A DNA stretch of 64,000 bases from Robiginitalea aestuariiviva (GTDB taxonomy: Bacteria; Bacteroidota; Bacteroidia; Flavobacteriales; Flavobacteriaceae), in assembly GCF_029537735.1 (NCBI RefSeq), contig NZ_JARPUQ010000001.1, forward strand, positions 1,212,696 to 1,276,695, in the 5' to 3' direction. The notes below the pieces were generated by a model. The model was not told the origin of the DNA, searched no databases, and worked only from the letters and a program-made list of their open reading frames with translations. A program made the position numbers and the translations under genes. Positions 34,501 to 43,505 of the stretch are shown piece by piece (the first letter of the stretch is position 1; every line of letters starts with the position of its first letter).

Positions 34501-35562
34501 ATGATAAAAACCGACATCCTTATTATAGGAGCCGGACCTACAGGTCTTTTTGCCGTTTTTGAAGCGGGCCTGCTGCAGTTGAAGTGCCATCTGATCGATG
34601 CGCTGCCGCAGCCCGGGGGCCAATTGGCCGAAATCTACCCAAAAAAGCCCATTTATGATATCCCCGGCTTCCCGGAAGTGCTGGCAGGCGATCTGGTCGA
34701 TAACCTGATGGCCCAGATTGCACCCTTCCAACCCGGATTCACCCTGGGGGAGCGGGCGGACACGATTGAACCCCAGGAAGATGGTACCTTCATCGTTACC
34801 ACGAGCGAAGGGACCCGCCACCAGGCCCCTGTAGTGGCCATTGCCGGTGGCCTGGGCAGTTTTGAGCCCCGCAAGCCAGAGCTGGACCGCCTGGAGGACT
34901 TCGAGGACCGGGGCGTTACCTATATGATACGCGAACCGGAAGCCTACCGGGGCAAGCGGGTGGTGATTGCAGGGGGTGGCGATTCCGCCCTGGATTGGAG
35001 CATTTACCTGGCCGAAGTGGCCCGGGAAGTGACCCTGATTCACCGCCGTACCGAGTTTCGCGGGGCCCTGGATTCCGTAGAAAAAGTGCAACAACTGAAG
35101 AATGAAGGCAAAATCCGCCTGATCACGCCGGCAGAAGTGGTGGGCCTGGAGGGTGCTGACCGTCTTGAGGCGATTCGCGTACACCGCGGCGGGCTGGACG
35201 GGGAGGAGCTCACCCTGGAGACGGATGCCTTTATCCCCCTTTTCGGGCTTTCGCCCAAACTGGGGCCCATTGCCAAATGGGGCCTGGAGATTGAAAAGAA
35301 TGCCATCAAGGTAGACAACACCCTGGATTACCAGACCAACATCCCCGGCATTTACGCCATAGGGGATGTAAACACCTACCCAGGGAAACTCAAATTAATC
35401 CTCTGCGGTTTTCACGAGGCCACTCTGATGTGTCAGAGCGCCTACCGGCGTATTTACCCGGACAAGCGCTATGTTATGAAATATACCACCGTAGGGGGCA
35501 TCCATGGCTTTGATGGCAGCAAGAAAGAGGCCCCTAAAGCCGTTGTAAAAAGCATCGACTAA
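34501..35562 (+). CDS. Ferredoxin/flavodoxin:NADP+ reductase, thioredoxin-reductase-like
   Basis: A 353-residue FAD- and NAD(P)-dependent enzyme. The FAD site is seen as IIGAGPTGLFAVFEAGL (GAGPTG 9-14), the NAD(P) site as VVIAGGGDSALDWSIYL, and the C-terminal FAD motif as GIYAIGDVNTYPG. The CxxC of true thioredoxin reductases is absent (no redox Cys pair between the domains). That and the length point to the TrxR-like ferredoxin:NADP+ reductases of Bacillus/Chlorobium type. The [2Fe-2S] ferredoxin follows after 22 bases and is its likely partner. Confidence 0.9.
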   Translation: MIKTDILIIGAGPTGLFAVFEAGLLQLKCHLIDALPQPGGQLAEIYPKKPIYDIPGFPEVLAGDLVDNLMAQIAPFQPGFTLGERADTIEPQEDGTFIVTTSEGTRHQAPVVAIAGGLGSFEPRKPELDRLEDFEDRGVTYMIREPEAYRGKRVVIAGGGDSALDWSIYLAEVAREVTLIHRRTEFRGALDSVEKVQQLKNEGKIRLITPAEVVGLEGADRLEAIRVHRGGLDGEELTLETDAFIPLFGLSPKLGPIAKWGLEIEKNAIKVDNTLDYQTNIPGIYAIGDVNTYPGKLKLILCGFHEATLMCQSAYRRIYPDKRYVMKYTTVGGIHGFDGSKKEAPKAVVKSID

Positions 35563-35584
35563 GCCCTGTAAATCCCGATAGCAG

Positions 35585-35917
35585 ATGAGCGATATCAGCG
35601 TTACGATCATAGACCGTCACGGACACCCCCACCAGGTAGAGGCGCCTACCGATATGAATATGAACCTCATGGAACTGGTCAGGGCCTACGAACTGGCCCC
35701 GGAAGGTACCATAGGGGTATGCGGTGGGATGGCCATGTGCGCCAGTTGCCAGTGCTATGTGCTTAGCCCCCACGCCCTGCCCGGCAAATCCGACGAGGAG
35801 GAGGCTATGCTTTCCGAAGCCTTTTATGTGCGGGATGCCAGCCGGCTGGGCTGCCAAATCCACCTCACGCAAGAATTAAACGGCTTGGAGGTGGAATTGG
35901 CTCCCGAGGGTTCTTAA
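35585..35917 (+). CDS. [2Fe-2S] ferredoxin, adrenodoxin type
   Basis: 110 residues. The cluster ligands are Cys46, Cys52 and Cys55 (VCGGMAMCASCQCYV) and Cys90 (SRLGCQIHLTQEL), the C-x5-C-x2-C...C spacing of adrenodoxin/Isc-type ferredoxins. It serves as an electron carrier or in Fe-S assembly. It sits right after the ferredoxin reductase and near Mrp/Nfu, so either role is possible. Confidence 0.92.
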   Translation: MSDISVTIIDRHGHPHQVEAPTDMNMNLMELVRAYELAPEGTIGVCGGMAMCASCQCYVLSPHALPGKSDEEEAMLSEAFYVRDASRLGCQIHLTQELNGLEVELAPEGS

Positions 35918-35932
35918 GTCCCAACCCAGCGC

Positions 35933-36310
35933 TCAGGCAATCACATGTTCCCGCCTTAAGAAGGTATCCAGGCTGTCTGCAATATCGAAGCAACGGCTAA
36001 AGCTGGAGGGTTCGTTCCTGAACCGGGACTCCTCTTTGTGGGCGTTGCAATCAAAGCCGGATAAATGGATTTCCTCAAAGTGGGGATTCAACACCAGGCA
36101 CCGCTGGTACAGGGCGTCTATCCCGGCATCTTCCGGCATACGGGTTCCATGGAGGGCCAGAAAGCCTTTCAGATAATTTTCAATGGCCGCATGGGCATTG
36201 CTGCATACCAGGGAGCGTACCACATCTTCTTCCGGGCGGCAGAGCTCGTTATTCGCTTCGCGCAGCTTTTCCAGGGCCTTTTCGAACAGGATTGAAGCTT
36301 GATCTTTCAC
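35933..36310 (-). CDS. HEPN-domain protein
   Basis: About 125 residues, all-helical. The core VRSLVCSNAHAAIENYLKGFLALHG and a C-terminal FDIADSLDTFLRREHVIA match HEPN-domain proteins of Flavobacteria. The HEPN ribonuclease motif R-x4-6-H is not evident, so catalysis is doubtful. No start ATG exists in the right place: GTG 36310 gives MKDQASILFEKALEKLREAN. The open frame runs further upstream into nifJ, where the sequence is not HEPN-like. It is transcribed in the same direction as nifJ, 58 bases later. Confidence 0.75.
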   Translation of the reverse strand: MKDQASILFEKALEKLREANNELCRPEEDVVRSLVCSNAHAAIENYLKGFLALHGTRMPEDAGIDALYQRCLVLNPHFEEIHLSGFDCNAHKEESRFRNEPSSFSRCFDIADSLDTFLRREHVIA

Positions 36311-36368
36311 AACAATCGGGTTATAGGGTTCAACCAAAAAGGGGGTGCGATATCGCGATCCGCCGGAA

Positions 36369-39300
36369 TTACATATTCCGGAAAAGTTCCAGGCGTTCCC
36401 AACGGGTATCCACCTCTTCCTGAGCCTGCCGCAACAGGGTAGCACCCAGTTCGGCATCTTCCTTAGCCACGCGTTTGAAACGGGTCTCGTGGTACATGAA
36501 TTCATCTACCGGGACGGCTGGCGGCTTGGAATCCAGCTTGAATTTCTTGCCTTTGGGCTGTGCCGGGTCAAAGCGGAACAGCGGCCAGTAACCGGTTTCC
36601 ACGGCCTTGGTCTGGTGCAGGGCACCATCCTTGAGGTCGTACCCGTGTTCCCCGCAGTGGGAATAGGCCACAATCAGGGAAGGCCCGGGGTAGGCTGCAG
36701 CCTCCTCGATGGCCCGCAGGGTCTGCAGATCCTTGGCGCCCAGGGCCACCTGTGCCACATAGACGTTCTGGTATGAAATGGCCTGCAGGGCCAGGCTTTT
36801 CTTGCCGGTGCGTTTACCGGAAACGGAGAACTTGGCGCTGGCGCCCAGCGGGGTAGCCTTGGAGGTTTGTCCGCCTGTATTGGAATACACTTCCGTATCC
36901 AATACCATAATGTTGATGTCCTCGCCGGAGGCCAGTACGTGGTCCAGCCCGCCGTAGCCGATGTCATAGGCCCAGCCATCGCCGCCAACGATCCAAACGG
37001 CTTTATTCCGCAGGTACTCGGTCAGGCGCAGCAATTTACGCGCTTCAGGGGTATCCTGGGCTTTCAGGACGGCGTTCAGGGCATCGATATCCTCAAACTT
37101 TTTCTGGCGCTGGGCTTCATCGGTTTCCGGGTTGTCCAGGATGGCATTGGCCAGGTCCTGTCCAACTACCGGTGCCAATTCGCGCAGGAGCTGAACTGCA
37201 ATTTCCTGCTTTTTGCCCAGGGCCAGCTTCATGCCGAACCCGAATTCTGCGTTGTCCTCAAAAAGAGAGTTGGCCCAGGCCGGCCCGCGCCCTTCCTTAT
37301 TGGTTTTATAGGGCGTGGTGGGCAGGTTGCCCCCGTAGATGGAGGAACAGCCGGTGGCATTGGCAATCATAATGCTGTCGCCGTATAGCTGGGTCAGCAT
37401 TTTGATGTACGGGGTTTCCCCGCAGCCGGAACAGGCCCCTGAAAATTCAAAGAGGGGCTCCAGGAACTGCGATCCCTTCACATTGGTAATCTGCAGGGCG
37501 GTACGGTCGTATTCCGGTAGTTCGGCAAAGTAATCCCATTGGGCATCTTCGGCCTCCTGTACCTCCAGTTTGGGGTGCATATTGATGGCCTTGAAGTTTT
37601 CATTTTCCTTGCTGGTAGCCGGGCAAACGGCAACGCAGAGGTCGCAACCCGTACAATCTTCCGGGGAAACCTGCAGTACATAGGATTCTTCCGCGGCGTT
37701 AAAGGGCCGGCCTTTGGCAGGTACGGCCTTCATGCCCTGCGGGGCGTTTTCCAGGTCCTGGTTCGGCACCACTTTGGCCCGGATGGCAGCGTGCGGGCAA
37801 ATAGCGACACATTTGTTGCACTGGGTACAGAGGTCTGCGTCGTCCCATACCGGGATAAAGTTGGCAATGCCCCGTTTTTCGTACTGGGAGGTGCCGGTGG
37901 GGAAAGTACCGTCCACCGGGAAGGCACTTACGGGAAGTTCGTCCCCGCGTCCGGCCAGGATTTTACCCAGGACTTCCTGAACAAACGGGTCGTCCGTCCC
38001 GGTCATCATCGGTTTGAAATCCCGGGTATTGGTAATCTGGTCCGGGTAGGCTACCTGGTGCAAGTGCGCCAGGGCGGTATCCACGGCCTTGAAGTTCATC
38101 TGCACCACCTTGTCTCCCTTATGGGAATACGTTTTAACAATGGCATCCTTGATTTTCTGGATGGCCTCCTCCCTGGGCAGGATCCCGGAAATAGCAAAGA
38201 AGCAGGTCTGCAATACGGTGTTGGTCCGCTTGCCGAGTTTGGCTTCCTGCGCCACTTTAGAGGCGTCTATGACGTAGAAGTCGAGCTGGTTTTCCACGAT
38301 TTCCTCCTGCATTTTCCGCGGCAGCTCATTCCAGATTTCGGTAGGGCCGTACGGAGCGTTCAGCAGGAAGGTGCCTCCCTTGCGGATATTTTTCAGGATG
38401 TCGTATTTCTCGATAAAGTTAAACTGGTGGCAGGCAATAAAGTCTGCCTTGTGGATCAGGTAAGAAGAGTAGATGGGCTCCGGCCCGAAACGCAGGTGCG
38501 ATACTGTTTGCGCCCCGGCTTTTTTGGAGTCGTATACAAAATACCCCTGCACGTAGTTGTCGGTGGTTTCTCCAATGATCTTGATGGAGTTTTTGTTGGC
38601 GCCAACGGTACCGTCGGAACCCAGACCATAGAACATACAGTTAAAGGTGTGCTTGAGGGTTTCCAGGCGATCCCCCACTTCCAGGCTACGGTGGGAAACG
38701 TCGTCGTTAATCCCCACGGTAAAGTGGTTTTTGGGCTTGGGTTTATCCAGTTCGTCCAGCACGGCTTTAACCATGGCCGGGTCGAATTCCTTGCTGGAAA
38801 GGCCGTAGCGGCCACCGATAATTGCCGGCATGGTGCGGCTACTTTCCATAAATGCAGTAACCACATCAAGGTAAAGGGGTTCGCCTGTACTTCCAGGCTC
38901 TTTGGTGCGGTCCAGGACCGCCACTTTCCGGACGCTTTCCGGAATGGCATCCACAAAATGGGAAATGGAGAAGGGACGGAACAGGCGTACGATCACGGCC
39001 CCTACTTTTTCGCCCCGTTCTGCCAGGGTGTTAATGGTTTCGATAACCGGCCCCTGTCCAGACCCCATGATTACCAGGATCTTTTCGGCCTCCGGATGCC
39101 CCACGTAGTAGAAAAGGCTGTATTTCCGGCCGGTATGGGCGTAAAATTCGTCCATGGTGTCCTGCACAATGCCTGGCACCTTGTCGTAATAGGCATTGGC
39201 TGCTTCCCGGGCCTGGAAGAATACATCCGGGTTCTGGGAGGTGCCCCGCACCACGGGGTGGTCGGGGTCCATGGACCGTTTCTTATGGGCCATAACGGCT

Positions 39301-39899
39301 TCCTCCGGGATCATTTCCCGGATGATATCGTCCGGGATGGCATCGATTTTGGAAATCTCATGGGAGGTGCGGAACCCGTCAAAAATATTGAGGAAGGGTA
39401 CCCGGGCTTTCAGGGTGGCGGCCTGGGAAATCAGGGCAAAGTCCATGGCTTCCTGCACCGACCCCCCAAAGAGCATAGAGTAACCTGTCTGTCGCGCGGC
39501 CATCACATCGGAGTGGTCCCCGAAAATGGAAAGGGCATGGGTGGCTACCGTGCGCGCTGCAATATGGATAACGTTGGGCAGGAGTTCCCCGGCAATCTTA
39601 TACAGGTTCGGGATCATCAGCAACAACCCCTGAGATGCGGTAAAGGTGGTGGTAAGCGCGCCTCCCTGCAGGGAACCGTGAACCGCACCGGCGGCCCCGC
39701 CCTCACTCTGCATTTCCACAATCTTGGGAACGTTTCCCCAGATGTTGGTTTCGCCCCTGGCGCTAAAGACATCCACGTGTTCCCCCATGGGGGAAGCCGG
39801 GGTAATGGGGTAGATGGCACAGACCTCATTGGTCTTGTGGGCGATTCGGGCTACGGCCTCATTCGCATCGCAAATGAGTTTGGGAAATTCTTTTTTCAT
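36369..39899 (-). CDS. nifJ: Pyruvate:ferredoxin (flavodoxin) oxidoreductase
   Basis: Oxidises pyruvate with CoA to acetyl-CoA and CO2, reducing ferredoxin. 1176 residues, the full-length single-chain homodimeric type. Domains in order: alpha (CAIYPITPASPMGEHVD), central (GLGSDGTVGANKNSIKII is in the gamma part), two [4Fe-4S] clusters (CTQCNKCVAICP and CTGCDLCVAVCP), and the TPP domain with the proximal cluster (SGACSGCGETPYIKML, then GGDGWAYDIGYGG). The gene is unusual for an organism that otherwise looks aerobic, but its partner ferredoxin, KorAB and Rnf follow. A palindrome lies about 118 bases upstream. Confidence 0.97.
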   Translation of the reverse strand: MKKEFPKLICDANEAVARIAHKTNEVCAIYPITPASPMGEHVDVFSARGETNIWGNVPKIVEMQSEGGAAGAVHGSLQGGALTTTFTASQGLLLMIPNLYKIAGELLPNVIHIAARTVATHALSIFGDHSDVMAARQTGYSMLFGGSVQEAMDFALISQAATLKARVPFLNIFDGFRTSHEISKIDAIPDDIIREMIPEEAVMAHKKRSMDPDHPVVRGTSQNPDVFFQAREAANAYYDKVPGIVQDTMDEFYAHTGRKYSLFYYVGHPEAEKILVIMGSGQGPVIETINTLAERGEKVGAVIVRLFRPFSISHFVDAIPESVRKVAVLDRTKEPGSTGEPLYLDVVTAFMESSRTMPAIIGGRYGLSSKEFDPAMVKAVLDELDKPKPKNHFTVGINDDVSHRSLEVGDRLETLKHTFNCMFYGLGSDGTVGANKNSIKIIGETTDNYVQGYFVYDSKKAGAQTVSHLRFGPEPIYSSYLIHKADFIACHQFNFIEKYDILKNIRKGGTFLLNAPYGPTEIWNELPRKMQEEIVENQLDFYVIDASKVAQEAKLGKRTNTVLQTCFFAISGILPREEAIQKIKDAIVKTYSHKGDKVVQMNFKAVDTALAHLHQVAYPDQITNTRDFKPMMTGTDDPFVQEVLGKILAGRGDELPVSAFPVDGTFPTGTSQYEKRGIANFIPVWDDADLCTQCNKCVAICPHAAIRAKVVPNQDLENAPQGMKAVPAKGRPFNAAEESYVLQVSPEDCTGCDLCVAVCPATSKENENFKAINMHPKLEVQEAEDAQWDYFAELPEYDRTALQITNVKGSQFLEPLFEFSGACSGCGETPYIKMLTQLYGDSIMIANATGCSSIYGGNLPTTPYKTNKEGRGPAWANSLFEDNAEFGFGMKLALGKKQEIAVQLLRELAPVVGQDLANAILDNPETDEAQRQKKFEDIDALNAVLKAQDTPEARKLLRLTEYLRNKAVWIVGGDGWAYDIGYGGLDHVLASGEDINIMVLDTEVYSNTGGQTSKATPLGASAKFSVSGKRTGKKSLALQAISYQNVYVAQVALGAKDLQTLRAIEEAAAYPGPSLIVAYSHCGEHGYDLKDGALHQTKAVETGYWPLFRFDPAQPKGKKFKLDSKPPAVPVDEFMYHETRFKRVAKEDAELGATLLRQAQEEVDTRWERLELFRNM

Positions 39900-40017
39900 G
39901 ACGGGAGGGTTCTGTTAGCATTCATGGGCCCTATGTTCGGGAAATGGGCGGGTTCCGGGCGATTTGCCTCGGATGTGTGATCCCTGTAAAAGTAGAGGTC
40001 CTAAGGATCTCAGAATA

Positions 40018-40029
40018 TGATAATTATCA
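40018..40029. promoter_or_regulatory. Palindrome upstream of nifJ
   Basis: TGATAATTATCA, a perfect 12-base palindrome, 118 bases upstream of the nifJ ATG. It resembles Fur-family box halves and could bind a redox or iron regulator; the binding protein cannot be named from sequence. Confidence 0.4.
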
Positions 40030-40042
40030 CGTACGGGCAGTA

Positions 40043-40079
40043 CCCCGGGGCCTGGCTTGGGCCGGGCCCGGGGGTATGC
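40043..40079 (-). terminator. GC-rich hairpin after the ferredoxin gene
   Basis: A 16-base stem (TACCCCGGGGCCTGGC paired with its near-complement, one mismatch and one wobble) lies about ten bases after the ferredoxin stop on the minus strand. There is no T run, so it may be a weak or Rho-assisted terminator or an mRNA-stabilising structure between the ferredoxin and nifJ. Confidence 0.45.
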
Positions 40080-40089
40080 CAAAGGGGTA

Positions 40090-40443
40090 TTATTCCCCGT
40101 GCAGCCAGGCCTTTTTGGCCAACAGCTGCTCTTCGGTTTCTTCGTGGCTTTCGTCCGGAACGCAACAATCAACCGGGCAAACGGAGGCGCATTGGGGTTC
40201 GTCGTGGAAGCCCTTGCATTCGGTGCATTTATCCGGCACGATGTAGTAGAACTCGTCTGAAATCGGGTCGTTCGAGGCGTCGGCATCTACGGCTTCCCCG
40301 GAGTTGGGGACCGTAACGGAGCCGCTCAAAGCGGTTTCGTCGGAATAGGACCACTCGTCTCCCGGTTCGTATATGGCATTGTTCGGACACTCGGCAATAC
40401 AGGCGTCGCAGTTAATGCATTCATCGGTGATTATGATAGCCAT
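40090..40443 (-). CDS. 2[4Fe-4S] ferredoxin, Alvin type
   Basis: 117 residues. Cluster I ligands are Cys9, 12, 15 and 19 (CINCDACIAEC); cluster II ligands are Cys73, 76, 85 and 89 (CTECKGFHDEPQCASVC), with the eight-residue insertion and following Cys-Cys of Alvin-type ferredoxins. An acidic insert of about 45 residues separates the two. It is the likely electron carrier for PFOR, KorAB and Rnf, between which it lies. A CCCTAA-AA-TTAGGG inverted repeat (40468-40481) is in its promoter region. Confidence 0.93.
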   Translation of the reverse strand: MAIIITDECINCDACIAECPNNAIYEPGDEWSYSDETALSGSVTVPNSGEAVDADASNDPISDEFYYIVPDKCTECKGFHDEPQCASVCPVDCCVPDESHEETEEQLLAKKAWLHGE

Positions 40444-40586
40444 GGCGTACAGGGTTTAAGGATTGAGCCCTAAAATTAGGGTTCCGCAAATCCGCATTTA
40501 ATGATAAAAATCAGGATTCCTTCATAAGAGGTGGGGTATATTGCCATGGTATTGAGCCTCATACCTTTAATTAAAGCCTACTACCG

Positions 40587-42446
40587 ATGATATCATTAGA
40601 ACAGGAACAGTCCGGCATCGAGTCCCTGGAGCATGTGGTGGTCCGGTTTGTTGGCGATTCCGGAGACGGAATGCAGCTGACCGGTACACAATTCTCCGAT
40701 ACCTCTGCCATGTTTGGCAACGATATTGCCACCTTCCCCAATTACCCTTCCGAAATCCGGGCCCCCCAGGGAAGCCTGTACGGCGTTTCCGGCTTTCAGG
40801 TGCACATCGGGAGTATTGAAGTCAGTACCCCCGGCGATACTGTAGACCTGCTGGTGGCCATGAACCCCGCAGGCCTTAAAACCAACCTCTACGCCGTAAA
40901 ACCCGGCCATACCTTAATTGTGGATGCGGATGCCTTTACCAAAAAGAACCTGGATAAGGCGGAATACGAAACCAACCCCCTGGAAGACGGCAGCCTGGAG
41001 AACTACCGCGTTATTGAGGTGCCCATGAGTTCCCTGACCAAGGAGGCCTTAAAGGATATTCAGGGGCTGGATAACAAAACGATCAGCCGCAGTAAGAACA
41101 TGTTTGCCCTGGGGATGGTCTATTGGATGTACCACCGTTCCACCGAACACACCGTTGCATTTTTCAACAAGAAATTCAAGAACAAACCCCTGCTTATCGA
41201 GGCGAATACCAAGGTCCTGAACGCGGGGTATTACTATGCGGAGACCCTGGAGCTGATCCCCAACGCCTATACCATTGCCCCGGCTAAAATGCCAGAGGGT
41301 ACCTACCGGGTGATTATGGGGAACACGGCTACCGCCTGGGGTTTTCTGGCAGCGGCGGAGAAATCCGGACTGGAGCTTTTCCTGGGTTCCTATCCCATTA
41401 CCCCGGCCTCGGACATCCTCCACGAACTGGTCAAGCACAAGCACTTTGGCGTCAAAACCCTGCAGGCCGAAGATGAGATAGCCGGGATTACCTCGGCCAT
41501 CGGGGCTGCCTTTGCCGGCCGATTGGCCATTACCACTACTTCAGGCCCCGGCCTGGCCCTGAAGGGAGAAGCCCTGGGCCTGGCTATGATGGTGGAACTC
41601 CCTCTGGTCATAGTAGATGTTCAACGGGGCGGGCCCTCCACCGGCCTGCCGACCAAGACCGAACAATCCGACCTGTTACAGGCCATGTACGGCCGCAACG
41701 GGGAGAGCCCGGTAATCGTCATTGCCGCCAGTACCCCGGCCAATTGTTTCCATTACGCTTTCGAGGCGGCACGCCTTTCCGTGGAGCACATGACCCCGGT
41801 AATCCTGATGACTGATGGCTATATCGCCAATGGTTCGGCCCCCTGGAAAATAAAGTCGGTTGCGGAACTGCCCGAAATCCGGAACAACCTCCTGAAGGAT
41901 GCGCCGGAACACTGGCATCCCTACGACCGGGATCCGGACACCCTGGCCCGTTACTGGGCCGTTCCCGGTACTCCTGGCCTGGAACACCGCCTGGGCGGGC
42001 TGGAAAAGGACAGCACCACGGGCAATGTGTCCTATGTACCTGAAAACCATGAATACATGACTGAAATCCGGGCCGAAAAGGTGCAGCGGGTACAGCAGAA
42101 CATCCCGGATGTTACCCCCGAGTTTGCCCAGGAAGGCGAGCTGCTGATCGTGGGGTGGGGGGGTACCTACGGGGCCCTGCACACCGCGGCCAAGCAGTTG
42201 CATGAAGAGGGCTATGCCGGCGTCGGGTTTGCCCATTTCAATTACATCAACCCCCTGCCCCCCAATACAGAACAGGTGCTTCGCCGCTACCGGAAAATTT
42301 TGGTTTGCGAGCTCAACAGCGGGCAGTTTGCCAAGATCCTTAAAATCCAGTTCGACGACCTGCCATTGGCCCAGTTCAACAAGATCCAGGGCCTGCCCTT
42401 CGGAAATGAGGAACTCCTCGAACAATTCAAAAAACATTTGTCTTAA
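40587..42446 (+). CDS. korA: 2-oxoacid:ferredoxin oxidoreductase, fused gamma-alpha subunit
   Basis: 619 residues. The N-terminal gamma domain (about 1-190) starts VVRFVGDSGDGMQLTGTQFS, and the alpha domain shows LFLGSYPITPASDILHEL and GPSTGLPTKTEQSDLL. The gamma-alpha fusion is typical of 2-oxoglutarate:ferredoxin oxidoreductases, which make succinyl-CoA and reduced ferredoxin. The beta subunit follows after three bases. It is divergent from the ferredoxin gene. TACCTTTA (40562-40569) is a near -7 box. Confidence 0.94.
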   Translation: MISLEQEQSGIESLEHVVVRFVGDSGDGMQLTGTQFSDTSAMFGNDIATFPNYPSEIRAPQGSLYGVSGFQVHIGSIEVSTPGDTVDLLVAMNPAGLKTNLYAVKPGHTLIVDADAFTKKNLDKAEYETNPLEDGSLENYRVIEVPMSSLTKEALKDIQGLDNKTISRSKNMFALGMVYWMYHRSTEHTVAFFNKKFKNKPLLIEANTKVLNAGYYYAETLELIPNAYTIAPAKMPEGTYRVIMGNTATAWGFLAAAEKSGLELFLGSYPITPASDILHELVKHKHFGVKTLQAEDEIAGITSAIGAAFAGRLAITTTSGPGLALKGEALGLAMMVELPLVIVDVQRGGPSTGLPTKTEQSDLLQAMYGRNGESPVIVIAASTPANCFHYAFEAARLSVEHMTPVILMTDGYIANGSAPWKIKSVAELPEIRNNLLKDAPEHWHPYDRDPDTLARYWAVPGTPGLEHRLGGLEKDSTTGNVSYVPENHEYMTEIRAEKVQRVQQNIPDVTPEFAQEGELLIVGWGGTYGALHTAAKQLHEEGYAGVGFAHFNYINPLPPNTEQVLRRYRKILVCELNSGQFAKILKIQFDDLPLAQFNKIQGLPFGNEELLEQFKKHLS

Positions 42447-42449
42447 GCC

Positions 42450-43460
42450 ATGGAAACCACTTTGCCCAAGTATACCTATAAGGATTTTGCCAGCGACCAG
42501 GAAGTGCGCTGGTGTCCCGGATGTGATGATTACGTAATCCTCAGGTCCATGCAGAAGGCGTTGCCCGAAATGGGGGTGCGCAAAGAAGATGTAGTCTTTA
42601 TCTCGGGGATCGGGTGTTCGTCCCGCTTTCCCTATTATATGGACACCTATGGCATGCACGGCATCCATGGCCGGGCCCCGGCCATTGCATCCGGGGTTAA
42701 GCTGGCCAACCCGGAGCTAAGCGTCTGGGTCATTACGGGCGATGGCGATAGCATGGCCATTGGCGGCAACCACTTTATCCATGTGCTGCGCCGGAACATT
42801 GACCTGAATATGATCTTGTTCAACAACCGGATATACGGTCTGACCAAGGGGCAGTTTTCCCCTACTTCCACCGTAGGCCAGCGTACCAAATCCTCCCCTT
42901 ACGGTAATACCCAGCCGCCCTTCCTGGCAGGGGAACTGGCCATAGGGGCCCAGGCGCGTTTTTATGCCCGGGCCGCCGGGAATATGCCCAAGGAACTCAC
43001 GGACATCTTTATCGCCGCCGAGCAGTTCAAGGGTACTTCCCTGATCGAGGTGCTGCAGAATTGCGTCATTTTTAACGACGGCTGCTTTACCGGGGTAACG
43101 GACAAGGAGGTGCGGGAAGACAAGCAACTTCATGTGGAGCATGGACAGCCCATGATCTTTGGCAAGGCCCGCGATAAGGGCCTCGTGTTAAACGGCCTGC
43201 GCCTGGAGGTGGTTACCCTGGGCGAAAACGGCATCACCGAAGCGGACCTCCTGGTCCACGACGCCCAAGAACCCGACCCCACCATGCACCAGATGCTGGT
43301 TCGTCTGGAATTCCCGTTGGTGACCGGGATTATCCGCAGTGTACCCGACGTAACCCTGGAAGAGCGGGAAGACGCCCTTACCGCAGAGGTCAAGTCCCGT
43401 TCGGCCTTTACCAAGGCAGACGACTTGTTCTTCTCCGGGGAGACCTACAAGGTTGGGTAA
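42450..43460 (+). CDS. korB: 2-oxoacid:ferredoxin oxidoreductase, beta subunit
   Basis: 336 residues. TPP-binding motif GDGDSMAIGGNHFIHVLRRN. [4Fe-4S] cysteines lie in RWCPGCDDYVIL, GIGCSSRFPYYM and near EVLQNCVIFNDGCF. The usual CPGCG reads CPGCD here. With KorA it forms the catalytic complex for 2-oxoglutarate (or a related 2-oxoacid). A hairpin lies after its stop, and it faces the rnf operon convergently. Confidence 0.94.
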   Translation: METTLPKYTYKDFASDQEVRWCPGCDDYVILRSMQKALPEMGVRKEDVVFISGIGCSSRFPYYMDTYGMHGIHGRAPAIASGVKLANPELSVWVITGDGDSMAIGGNHFIHVLRRNIDLNMILFNNRIYGLTKGQFSPTSTVGQRTKSSPYGNTQPPFLAGELAIGAQARFYARAAGNMPKELTDIFIAAEQFKGTSLIEVLQNCVIFNDGCFTGVTDKEVREDKQLHVEHGQPMIFGKARDKGLVLNGLRLEVVTLGENGITEADLLVHDAQEPDPTMHQMLVRLEFPLVTGIIRSVPDVTLEEREDALTAEVKSRSAFTKADDLFFSGETYKVG

Positions 43461-43484
43461 TATTTCGACACCCCTTTTGTGAAT

Positions 43485-43505
43485 GCCGGCCTATACCAGG
43501 CCGGC
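43485..43505. other. Hairpin between korB and rnfA
   Basis: Perfect stem GCCGGCCT (43485-43492) with AGGCCGGC (43498-43505), loop ATACC, overlapping the rnfA stop. No T run on either side. It may end or stabilise one or both convergent transcripts. Confidence 0.45.

Noticed and set aside
35933-36310. HEPN/MNT toxin-antitoxin pair
   Set aside because: There is no nucleotidyltransferase gene next to it and the HEPN RNase motif is not evident.
37539-39980. Open frame of 813 codons on the plus strand opposite nifJ
   Set aside because: Same reason: a shadow of nifJ in a GC-rich genome. The sequence has no recognisable domain, while nifJ has a full set of cofactor motifs.
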